From Caprella mutica (Eukaryota > Arthropoda > Malacostraca > Amphipoda > Caprellidae), in contig CANNZV010001445.1 of the NCBI GenBank assembly GCA_947561585.1, positions 62,001-126,000 on the forward strand: 64,000 bases of DNA, read 5' to 3'. Shown here piece after piece: positions 52,001 to 59,959 of the stretch. A program made the translations under genes and the position numbers. The first letter of the stretch is position 1. Every line of letters starts with the position of its first letter. The notes below the pieces were generated by a model. The model searched no databases. It worked only from the letters and a program-made list of their open reading frames with translations, and was not told the origin of the DNA.

Positions 52001-55000
52001 ATGTATTGTAAACTTTTAGAATTTTTTTAAATGTATGATAAAATATTATTCTTGTAATTTTCACTTGAACGAAAAGATCCAAATTCGCTTCAAATATTGA
52101 AATAAGTTCATTGAAGAGAAAACTGATATAATTAATATTTTGATGATTTTTTCTTTATTATAACCCCTTGTAATTACCATGAGGTATTTAATTCACTGGT
52201 AATTGTCCCAGGAATAATTCTTGCCTGGTAATATCTTGTACCTAATAGCCCAGGAATAATTCTTGCCTGGTAACATCTTGTACCTAATATCCCAGGAATA
52301 ATTCTTGCCCCGGTAACATCTTGTACCTAATATCCCAGGAACAATTTTTGCCCGGTAACATCTTGTACCTAATATCCCAGGAATAATTCTTGCTTGGTAA
52401 CATCTTGTACCTAATATCCCAGGAATAATTCTTGCCCCGGTAACATCTTGTACCTAATATCCCAGGAACAATTTTTGCCCGGTAACATCTTGTACCTAAT
52501 ATCCCAGGAATAATTCTTGCCTGGAAACATCTTGTAGCAAACATCCCAGGAATAATTCCTTATTGCCTGGGATATTCCCTTAATATCCCAGGAATAATTC
52601 TAGCCCGGTAACATCCACAGCGTACATCTTCCACTAAGTTTCCGGTAAGGCAATCCTCCCAATTTTGAAGCCGTGACTTCAGTAAGAACTTTTTTCGATG
52701 CGATTAGCAAACTTCCAGCAGAGATGAATGAAATAAAGTTCAGCATGTCAGTTATAATAGGAAGCGGAGGTAGGGAAATCTGCAGCGTTTTTATTAACGC
52801 TTATACTGATAACATATTGTTAGGTAGTTTACAAGTTGGTAGAAATGTGAAAATAGGGTCAGTTCTGAATTATCGGACAGTTTCACATTTTCGATCATGT
52901 AAGATTTTTTTTTAATTTTAACTTTAAATTTAATTGGTATCCATGATACCTGCAGGTATCATGATATGGTATTATGGATACCAATTAAAATAATGGGTAA
53001 AAAAGGTTAAATTATATATTTTTTCGAATATTAGCGAAGATGAGGAACTGTCCGTTAACTCGGAACTCACCCTGGGAGGTCATTAATAAATAAGATAATA
53101 GAAGGATGTTAACAACTTGAATAATGTAAGTTGTACTTCGTTTCTTCAGACTGAGGTAATTAGTTTGGAAGTTGGGGTGAGAAGATGGGGTGAGGAATGG
53201 TAAGCGATGTGGGTAAAACGGTGTGGGTAAAATGGTGTGGATAAAATGGTGTGAGTAAAATGGTGTGGGTAAAATGGTGTGGATAAAATAGTGTGGGTAA
53301 AATGGTGTGTGTAAAATGGTGTGGGTAAAATGGTGTGGGTAAAATGGTGTGGGTAAAATGTGTGCTGGTAAAAAATGTAAGGGTAAAATGGTGTGGATAA
53401 AATGGTGTGAGTAAAATGGTGTGGGTAAAATGGTGTGGATAAAATAGTGTGGGTAAAATGGTGTGGGTAAAATGGTGTGGGTAAAATGGTGTGGGTAAAA
53501 TGGTGTGGGTAAAATGTGTGCTGGTAAAAAATGTGTGGGTAAATTATTCGTTCGTAAAAATAAGTGTTGGTAAAACTGACAGGAAAGCAAACTGACAGGT
53601 AAAAAAATAGAAAAGATCTATTTATCATCTCAATTCATTTATCCGAGTGTTCATTTAAATCATCTTCTTTAACTTCATAATATTCTCATTGGCAAATGCA
53701 TTAAGTATTTCTCGCACTAATGTTATTTAGTTAATTATCATTCGAGGTGATTAATGTTCTTCACTCTCACGTGTGTGTAAAGTCTTCTTAAAAGTAAGTA
53801 AGTAACATTTCCAACTTCCCACCTTAAGCACTTAGAGGACTTTGTAAACAATTAAAACTCACCTCGCATGCTAGGGCTAAAAAGAGTAAACTGTGATTTA
53901 ACGCTAGAGCTACCAACAGTCATTTTCAATGCTTTTTGCTTTTCTCATATAAATTATCATTGAAAACTTGATTTTTTTTTAATTTTTATTAAAATGAGAC
54001 AATTTTTACTCGTAATTTTAATGGTATCCATGATACCTGTTAGTATCACTCGTAATTCTCATTGGTATCCATGATACCTGCTAGTATCACTCGTAATTAA
54101 AATTGGTATCCATGATAAATGCTGGCTTTCATCATACGCTACATGGAGCCCTCAAAACCGTTTTCTCTTCCAACTCATAGAAAATGAATTGTTTAAGGAG
54201 TCACAATTATATAATAGCTTCAAGTCATGTTTCGCAATTTTACAGTTTTTACAAAAGCGGGTGCAAAGATGAATATTTCAATATTGTCCTGATATGGCAA
54301 TTGAATGAATTATATCACACTCTTATCCAATAATTTCCTTTCACAGTCTCCATAGGAAATATATATGAGATGACAGTAAATATTTCGTAGCATTAGCGAC
54401 TATTTTTTCATAGAGAACTCCTTTTTCTTCGTCTTCCATTGTGTACGTTCTTTTATGTATTTTCATTAAGTAGCGTAGATGTCATTTGGGAATGATGTTC
54501 CATTGTTGTGACATCAAAAAACTAAAACAATTACTCGCAAGAAATGTAATGAATCACAAGAATGCACAGTGATAGAATAACTACATTTAATTAACTAGGG
54601 TGAATAGACAGTCAGCAGATGCGAGTTATATACTTTATTGGAAATGTCAATTGGTTACTATTAAGAAGTAGCGTCAAAATATTGAATATTTTCATTGTTA
54701 ACAATCGTTATTTTAATTGGCATCCATGAGGTATCAAGGATACCAATTAAAATAACGGTAAGCCTGTCCATGAGGTATCAAGGATACCAATTAAAATAAC
54801 GGTAAGCCTGTCCATGAGGTATCAAGGATACCAATTGATATAACGGTAAGCCTGTCCATGAGGTATCAAGGATACCAATTAATATAACGGTAAGCCTGTC
54901 CATGAGGTATCAAGGATACCAATTAATATAACGGTAAGCCTGTCCATGAGGTATCAAGGATACCAATTAATATAACGGTAAGCCTGTCCATGAGGTATCA

Positions 55001-58000
55001 AGGATATCAATTAATATAACAGTAAGCCTGTCCATGAGGTATCAAGGATACCAATTAATATAACGGTAAGCCTGTCCAAGAAGTATCAAGGATACCAATT
55101 AATATAACAGTAAGCCTGTCCATGAGGTATCAAGGATACCAATTAATATAACAGTAAGCTTGTCCATGAGGTATCAAGGATACCAATTAATATAACGGTA
55201 AGCTTGTCCATGAGGTATCAAGGATACCAATTAATATAACAGTAAGCTTGTCCATGAGGTATCAAGGATACCAATTAATATAACGGTAAGCCTGTCCATG
55301 AGGTATCAAGGATACCAATTGATATAACGGTAAGCTTGTCCATGAGGTATCAAGGATACCAATTAATATAACAGTAAGCCTGTCCATGAGGTATCAAGGA
55401 TACCAATTGATATAACGGTAAGCTTGTCCATGAGGTATCAAGGATACCAATTAATATACCAGTAAGCTTGTCCATGAGGTATCAAGGATACCAATTAATA
55501 TAACAGTAAGCTTGTCCATGAGGTATCAAGGATACCAATTAATATAACGGTAAGCTTGTCCATCAGGTATCAAGGATACCAATTAATATAACAGTAAGCT
55601 TGTCCATGAGGTATCAAGGATACCAATTACTATAACAGTAAGCTTGTCCATGAGGTATCAAGGATACCAATTAATATAACAGTAAGCCTGTCCATGAGGT
55701 ATCAAGGATACCAATTGATATAACGGTAAGCTTGTCCATGAGGTATCAAGGATACCAATTAATATACCAGTAAGCTTGTCCATGAGGTATCAAGGATACC
55801 AATTAATATAACAGTAAGCTTGTCCATGAGGTATCAAGGATACCAATTAATATAACGGTAAGCTTGTCCATCAGGTATCAAGGATACCAATTAATATAAC
55901 AGTAAGCTTGTCCATGAGGTATCAAGGATACCAATTACTATAACAGTAAGCTTGTCCATCAGGTATCAAGGATACCAATTAATATAACGGTAAGCCTGTC
56001 CATGAGGTATCAAGGATACCAATTGATATAACGGTAAGCTTGTCCATGAGGTATCAAGGATACCAATTAATATACCAGTAAGCTTGTCCATGAGGTATCA
56101 AGGATACCAATTAATATAACAGTAAGCTTGTCCATGAGGTATCAAGGATACCAATTAATATAACGGTAAGCTTGTCCATCAGGTATCAAGGATACCAATT
56201 AATATAACAGTAAGCTTGTCCATGAGGTATCAAGGATACCAATTACTATAACAGTAAGCTTGTCCATCAGGTATCAAGGATACCAATTAATAAAACAGTA
56301 AGCCTGAGTACTACTTTCCTTTATGTTTTTTATATACTATTTTATTTTGAAATGAAGAAACCAACTCTTCTCCCTATCCTGAGTAATTCTGTCTAGTCTT
56401 ACTAATCAATAGTCTCAGGTAGTCGATAAATACTATTGATCAAATGTATAAGAATGGATATATGTACGTTAACCCTCTATCCAATAAGAAGACATATATG
56501 GCCTCTTTGCTATGATGTATTTAGCGAGATTTTTGTTGAGATATTTCTCTTAAACGATCAGATGAACACATGTGTACGCTTTCATTAGTTAGAACAAAAG
56601 TGATTTTGTTATTGTTTACCATGCTTTCTTTGCCTATGTATTACAAGAATATAGAAAATTATTGTTAATTTCACGCTCAAATTAGTTCAAGTAATAAAGG
56701 GTTAAGCTTCATAATACCTATCATCCTATTCTGTGAAACTAAAATACGCTAAGTAGATGTTTTGAAAATGGATAGAGTCTTTTCTAAGCAACAGATCTGA
56801 AAATGATATTAGCTGTTGTTATAGTCATTCATTTATTTCTCACTTACTTCTCATAATAATTGAGTATTCAAATGTAGAAATGGTTGATAATATCTTCATC
56901 TACAATAAAATAGCATATTGTAACCGTGGTCCATTCAAAATTTGTATCTATTGAATCATTCACACTAATTGGATGTGATCGACTGTACAAAAGCATGGAA
57001 CAGCTGTACAGCTTGAAGAAGTAACTGTACAGCTACAAGTTACTGTACAGCTACAAGTAACTGTGCAGCTACAAGTTACTGTACAGCTACAAGTTACTGT
57101 ACAGCTACAAGTTACTGTACAGCTACAAGTTACTGTACAGCTACAAGTTACTGTACAGCTACAAGTTACTGTGCAGCTACAAGTTACTGTACAGCTACAA
57201 GTTACTGTACAGCTACAAGTTACTGTACAGCTACAAGTTACTGTACAGCTACAAGTTACTGTACAGCTACAAGTTACTGTACAGCTTGAAGAAGTTACTG
57301 TACAGCTACAAGTTACTGTACAGCTACAAGTTACTGTACAGCTACAAGTTACTGTACAGCTACAAGTTACTGTACAGCTACAAGTTACTGTACAGCTACA
57401 AGTTACTGTACAGTCTCAAATATCTAAGAGACAAAGCCTGTTCAGACTTCGGAACATTTCTGCATACTTGAAATAGATTCAATGCTTGATCTTAGTTAGT
57501 AGGACACTTTGACTTGACTGTTAACTATTAATACTATTACTTTGACTTGACTATTAACTATTAATACTATTACTTTGACTTGACTATTAAGTATTAATAC
57601 TATTACTTTGACTTGACTATTAACTATTAATACTATTACTTTGACTTGACTATTAAGTATTAATACTATTACTTTGACTTGACTATTAACTATTAATACT
57701 ATTACTTTGACTTGACTGTTAAGTATTAATACTATTACTTTGACTTGACTATTAACTATTAATACTATTACTTTGACTTGACTATTAAGTATTAATACTA
57801 TTACTTTGACTTGACTATTAACTATTAATACTATTACTTTGACTTGACTATTAACTATTAATACTATTACTTTGACTTGACTGTTAAGTATTAATACTAT
57901 TACTTTGACTTGACTATTAACTATTAATACTATTACTTTGACTTGACTATTAAGTATTAATACTATTACTTTGACTTGACTGTTAAGTATTAATACTATT

Positions 58001-59945
58001 ACTTTGACTTGACTGTTAAGTATTAATACTATTACTTTGACTTGACTATTAACTATTAATACTATTACTTTGACTTGACTATTAAGTATTAATACTATTA
58101 CTTTGACTTGACTGTTAAGTATTAATACTATTACTTTGACTTGACTATTAACTATTAATACTATTACTTTGACTTGACTATTAACTATTAATACTATTAC
58201 TTTGACTTGACTATTAACTATTAATACTATTACTTTGACTTGACTATTAACTATTAATACTATTACTTTGACTTGACTATTAACTATTAATACTATTACT
58301 TTGACTTGACTATTAACTATTAATACTATTACTTTGACTTGACTATTAACTATTAATACTATTACTTTGACTTGACTATTAACTATTAATACTATTACTT
58401 TGACTTGACTATTAACTATTAATACTATTACTTTGACTTGACTATTAACTATTAATACTATTACTTTGACTTGACTATTAACTATTAATACTATTACTTT
58501 GACTTGACTATTAACTATTAATACTATTACTTTGACTTGACTGTTAAGTAATAATACTATTACTTTGACTTGACTGTTAACTATTAATACTATTACTTTG
58601 ACTTGACTATTAAGTATTAATACTATTACTTTGACTTGACTATTAACTATTAATACTATTACTTTGACTTGACTATTAAGTATTAATACTATTACTTTGA
58701 CTTGACTATTAACTATTAATACTATTACTTTGACTTGACTGTTGACTATTAATACTATTACTTCGGTTTAACTATTAATACTATTACTTCGGTTTAACTA
58801 TTAATACTATTACTTCGGTTTAACTATTAATACTATTACTTTGACTTGACTTTTAACTATTAATACTATTACTTCGGTTTAACTATTAATACTATTACTT
58901 CGGTTTAACTATTAATACTATTACTTCGGTTTAACTATTAATGCTATTACTTCGGTTTAACTATTAATACTATTACTTCGGTTTAACTATTAATACTATT
59001 ACTTCGGTTTAACTATTAATGCTATTACTTCGGTTTAACTATTAATACTATTACTTCGGTTTAACTATTAATACTATTACTTCGGTTTAACTATTAATAC
59101 TATTACTTCGGTTTAACTATTAATACTATTACTTCGGTTTAACTATTAATACTATTACTTCGGTTTAACTATTAATACTATTACTTTGGTTTAACTATTA
59201 ATACTATTACTTCGGTTTAACTATTAATACTATTACTTCGGTTTAACTATTAATACTATTACTTCGGTTTAACTATTAATGCTATTACTTACTTGTGTAT
59301 TCCTAGTTTGTTATACACTATACACTAATTACTATTTCAAACGAAGCGTTTTATTCAACTAAAAAGCAAAATGAAAAAAAAAATCATAATCTAAACGGAC
59401 ACACAAAACGCATACGTTTATTTAGTCATAGCGTGTTTTCATGCATCATTTTCTTTGCTGCGGCTTGAGAAAAACGCCCGTGTGAAATGGACCTAATTTT
59501 CTGCTATAAGTTTAAATAAATGTTTAAAACAGTAAACTGTACTAACAATAGTAACTATTGTAATTTGCATAATACATAGTGTTATAATAAATGCATAATC
59601 AATTAAATAATTCAAAAATAATCTAAAAAGTGTGCTCAATATCGCTCTTCAAATGAATATTTAATAAGTACATATAACGTCTAGCAAGCAAATTGCCAGT
59701 TATAACAGAAGTACATTTCAAGTAACTTTTCAAATCAGTAATCAAAATCACCATGCATCTTCCGACTGTCTCACTTGAGTCTCAAGAACATTTATCTCTA
59801 CAGCAGGTAGCTACTATAGTCCCAAAGTTACAAGTCCGACACTTACCTGTCTCTCAAGACGTTCGGCTTTGAGTTCTTTGCGCCGTCGGGCGATGTCTTG
59901 CCTGTTTTTCGAATGGCGCATGAAGTGTCCCAAAACACCCGCCAT
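37060..59945 (-). CDS. Calmodulin-like four-EF-hand protein with basic N-terminal extension
   Basis: Seven exons in transcription order: 59847-59945, 43578-43766, 40195-40330, 38881-39016, 38114-38262, 37060-37091, with every join GT-AG and in phase, give 246 residues (six coding exons found; a non-coding leader may exist). Residues 1-96 are an unrecognised extension that is rich in Lys, Arg, Gly and Pro. Residues 97-246 align end to end with calmodulin, from [14 protein letters not shown] to [15 protein letters not shown]1 loop 117-128 ([12 protein letters not shown]) is canonical. EF2 153-164 ([12 protein letters not shown]), EF3 190-201 ([12 protein letters not shown]) and EF4 226-237 ([12 protein letters not shown]) have lost acidic residues at positions 1 and/or 3. 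It is probably a calcium-signalling adaptor with reduced calcium sites, not calmodulin itself. No ortholog name is assigned. Confidence 0.92.
37268..37292. repeat. TA microsatellite
   Basis: About 12 TA units in the last intron of the calmodulin-like gene. Confidence 0.95.
38331..38690 (+). repeat. CAATATTGTAACAACATTG array, second locus
   Basis: Imperfect 20-21 bp and 62-bp-level repeats (ATTCCTACAATATTGTAACA, ACATTGCTACAACATCGTTA) of the same family as 11541-12067. It lies in the intron between the EF3 and EF2 exons of the calmodulin-like gene. Confidence 0.88.
38785..38880 (-). repeat. 32-bp tandem repeat that duplicates a splice donor
   Basis: Three units of roughly TAACTGTGAGTAACTG and TAACTCACTAAGAAGC sit directly 3' of the exon 38881-39016. 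On the gene strand each unit carries GTGAGTTAC, at 38880, 38848 and 38816. The first is the donor that gives the correct phase. Confidence 0.88.
39117..39205 (+). repeat. CCTGGGATATT family, two to three units
   Basis: AATAATCCTTCTAGCTTGGG, ATATTCCTTTGTTATCCCAGG: same family as 35930-36200 and 52195-52615, in the intron before the EF1 exon. Confidence 0.85.
39420..39615 (+). repeat. 44-bp array, about 4.5 units
   Basis: The unit is CAAGGATACTATATCCACAA, TATATTATCTACCCAAATTC and GTAT. It contains TATCAAGGATA, a relative of the core of the big 44-bp array at 54725-56300, although the rest of the unit differs. Confidence 0.93.
40157..40193. mobile_element. Family C fragment abutting a splice donor
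   Basis: TTCTCAATCTCCGATGGCCC and CACTATAACTC match one arm of the 14405-14477 hairpin. On the gene strand the intron begins GTGAGTTATAGTGGGGCC, so the element end merges with the 5' splice site of the exon 40195-40330. Confidence 0.6.
41050..41475. repeat. 13-18 bp TTTTTTGTATACATT array, about 28 units
   Basis: Units differ mostly in T-run length (five to seven T). GTATAC is self-complementary. Open frames run through it on both strands, with residues such as [10 protein letters not shown], and are artefacts of composition. Confidence 0.95.
41588..41697. mobile_element. Family A foldback MITE copy, truncated right arm
   Basis: Left arm AAGTTCCGAGTTATCGGACG, TTTTCGATCATATAAGGATA; the right end keeps only TTAGCTTACCCTA. 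Confidence 0.65.
41947..42090. mobile_element. TTAA-flanked piggyBac-like end (partial)
   Basis: TTAAACCTTTAACTCCTAAT then GGGACATATTCGTCCC, the TTAA plus ACATATNNGTCC layout also seen at 51185 and 56469. The right end is not located. Confidence 0.4.
43330..43480 (+). repeat. ~36-bp ACCAAAGTGAAATTTA repeat, four to five units
   Basis: Imperfect CAATTTTACTTTATTTTACC and AAAGTGAAATTTAA units, in the intron next to the second coding exon of the calmodulin-like gene. Confidence 0.85.
44040..44122 (+). repeat. ~22-bp ACAAATCACACAAAATATAA repeat, four units
   Basis: Short nearly perfect array. Confidence 0.92.
45185..45442. mobile_element. Family A element with palindromic centre
   Basis: Arms ATTATCGGACAGTTCTACAT / GGAACCGGTCGATAACTCGG. 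The centre contains ATTGGTATCCATGATTCTGG and CCTTGATACCTGTAAGTATC palindromic units, then ACCAATTAAAAGAACGAGTT complementary to the left inner part. Confidence 0.82.
45685..46566 (+). repeat. 21-bp minisatellite, about 42 units
   Basis: The unit is GGGAAATATTGTCGGTATAGT or the AAT variant (GGTATAATG), with rarer GGGGAAT, TCGATATAG and AAAAATT variants. Because 21 is divisible by three, the array is open in two forward frames (331 and 349 codons) and one reverse frame (307 codons). The repeated peptides (GNIVGIV, SGKYCRY, PTIFPTI) have no independent support as proteins. Confidence 0.97.
47112..47268 (+). repeat. 20-bp GTGTGTGGTGTGTGATAGTG array, eight units
   Basis: Near-perfect purine/pyrimidine alternating units, potentially Z-DNA prone. 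Confidence 0.95.
47618..47818 (+). repeat. ~71-bp triplicate
   Basis: Three units carrying ATAATATTCCACTAGGGATA, AACTGTTACGGTGAAGAACA and TTCATACATTATCTATT; ends are sharp and divergence is a few bases. Confidence 0.95.
48092..48290. mobile_element. Family A element, well-preserved copy
   Basis: Starts GTAGGGTAAGTTACGAATCA and ends GATAATTCGCAACTTACCCTAC. The arms are nearly complementary throughout, with a GATACCTGCAGGTATC palindrome in the middle. Best representative for a consensus. Confidence 0.9.
49040..49289 (+). mobile_element. Helitron-type non-autonomous element, copy 3
   Basis: Runs from about GGTGTCCGCTTTTACACTAT to the terminal hairpin CCCGTTATTTTTAACGGG, AAAGTACG and CTAG before a host T. 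The body is colinear with the minus-strand copy at 3351-3600. Confidence 0.78.
49878..50077. mobile_element. Family A element copy
   Basis: AATTATCGGTCAGTTTCACA / TGTGAAACTGACCGATAATT arms are perfect complements. The centre is ATTGGTATCCATGATACCTT plus a degraded partner. Confidence 0.9.
50106..50270. mobile_element. Family B element with GGTTGTGACAATATGC ends, copy 1
   Basis: Terminal inverted repeats GGTTGTGACAATATGCTTTT and AAAAGCATATTGTCACAACC. The interior GTATTCGATACCATTTCATT, TCGTCTGTGATATTCTTAAG is found reversed at 61280-61446. Confidence 0.88.
50499..50644. mobile_element. Family A element copy, compact
   Basis: TAGGGTAAGTTACGAGTTAT and ATAACTCGGAACTTACCCTA flank a 100-bp AT-rich centre without the GGTATCC palindrome, so the palindrome is an optional passenger. 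Confidence 0.9.
51185..51720 (+). mobile_element. TTAA-type (piggyBac-like) element enlarged by a minisatellite
   Basis: TTAACCTTTTATACATCAAG, GACATATATGTCCTCTTTCA and TTAAACGATCTGAT match the compact copy at 56469-56705. The single ACATGTGTACGCTTTCAT of that copy is here expanded to about 13 units. The right end is degraded. Confidence 0.75.
51282..51657 (+). repeat. 28-bp minisatellite, about 13 units
   Basis: The unit is TCTTTCATATATTAGAGCAC followed by ATGTGTAC. Some units read GCTTTCAT in place of TCTTTCAT, in a partly alternating order in the middle. Confidence 0.97.
52195..52615 (+). repeat. ~42-bp CCCAGGAATAATTCTTGCC array, third CCTGGGATATT locus
   Basis: About nine units of CCCAGGAATAATTCTTGCCT plus GGTAACATCTTGTACCTAAT. 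A pair with CCCCGGTAACATC and AACAATTTTTGCCCGG recurs, indicating two-unit duplication. It ends with CCTGGGATATTCCCTTAATA, the form of the 35930 locus. Confidence 0.93.
52854..53073. mobile_element. Family A element with GATACCTGCAGGTATC centre
   Basis: AATTATCGGACAGTTTCACA / GAGGAACTGTCCGTTAACTC arms; the centre is AATTGGTATCCATGATACCT followed by its complement and a short insertion. Confidence 0.88.
53212..53545 (+). repeat. 14-bp TAAAATGGTGTGGG array, about 23 units
   Basis: Variants GTGGA and GTGAG occur. A block ending in TGTGTGCTGGTAAAAAATGT appears twice (about 53360 and 53515), revealing a ~155-bp duplication. Long reverse frames rich in His, Pro, Thr and Phe are artefacts. Confidence 0.95.
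54000..54118 (+). repeat. ~52-bp triplet repeat built on GGTATCCATGATACC
   Basis: Three units: TCGTAATT, ATTGGTATCCATGATACCTG, TAGTATCAC; the last unit is cut at CATGATAAATGC. Confidence 0.88.
54140..54660 (+). repeat. Dispersed repeat J, copy 2
   Basis: CAACTCATAGAAAATGAATT, ACAATTATATAATAGCTTCA and AGTCATGTTTCGC match 34940-35005 in the same order; the rest is diverged. Confidence 0.55.
54725..56302 (+). repeat. 44-bp minisatellite, about 36 units, with 308-bp higher-order repeat
   Basis: The unit is GGTATCAAGGATACCAATTA, ATATAACGGTAAGCCTGTCC and ATGA. Every unit holds the palindromic GGTATC...GATACC. Marker variants (TTGATATAACGG, ATATACCAG, CCATCAGG, TTACTATAAC) return every seven units from about 55378 on, giving three 308-bp blocks (about 55378, 55686 and 55994). 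Confidence 0.97.
56469..56705. mobile_element. piggyBac-like MITE, TTAA on both sides
   Basis: Starts TTAACCCTCTATCCAATAAG and ends AAGTAATAAAGGGTTAA, inverted ends with TTAA at each boundary as in piggyBac insertions. The subterminal GACATATATGGCCTC equals the ACATATATGTCC motif of the 51185 copy. Confidence 0.75.
57005..57415 (+). repeat. 18-bp CTGTACAGCTACAAGTTA array, about 22 units
   Basis: Very homogeneous. The CTTGAAGAAG variant replaces one unit at about 57013 and again at about 57285, and GTGCAG variants recur at 57063 and 57171. TGTACA is self-complementary. Confidence 0.97.
57500..58762 (+). repeat. 33-bp array, about 38 units
   Basis: The unit is TTACTTTGACTTGACTATTA, ACTATTAATACTA. 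AAC/AAG and CTATT/CTGTT variants alternate regularly in the left half (66-bp dimers) and become homogeneous in the middle. Confidence 0.97.
58763..59292 (+). repeat. 26-bp array, about 20 units, derived from the 33-bp unit
   Basis: The unit is TTACTTCGGTTTAACTATTA, ATACTA. It keeps TTACTT and TTAACTATTAATACTA of the neighbour and replaces the GACTTGACTA part. One old-type unit is embedded near 58830. Confidence 0.96.
59847..59945 (-). CDS. First coding exon of the calmodulin-like gene
   Basis: ATG at 59945, then 33 codons ([33 protein letters not shown]) to a CAG|GTAAGT donor, phase 0. Strongly basic and helix-prone. It joins in frame to [10 protein letters not shown] of the exon 43578-43766 and to nothing nearer that I can find. 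Confidence 0.82.
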
Positions 59946-59959
59946 TATAAGGTGACTTC

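Larger units (their letters stand above)
43767..59846 (-). other. 16-kb first intron of the calmodulin-like gene
   Basis: Separates the 33-residue first exon from the 63-residue second exon. About 6.5 kb of it is tandem arrays, and four family A elements, a Helitron-type element and TTAA-type elements add more. Stretches without an assigned feature: 44130-45180, 46570-47110, 48300-49020, 49300-49870, 51700-52190, 53600-53990 and 59300-59840; I see no exon or RNA gene in them. Confidence 0.8.

Noticed and set aside
53012..53628. Histidine/proline-rich frames of 160-192 codons on the minus strand
   Set aside because: They translate the 14-bp TAAAATGGTGTGGG array and run out into a family A element.
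57063..57476. Forward frame of 137 codons (VQLQVT repeats)
   Set aside because: Product of the 18-bp CTGTACAGCTACAAGTTA array; the start and end residues come from chance flanks.
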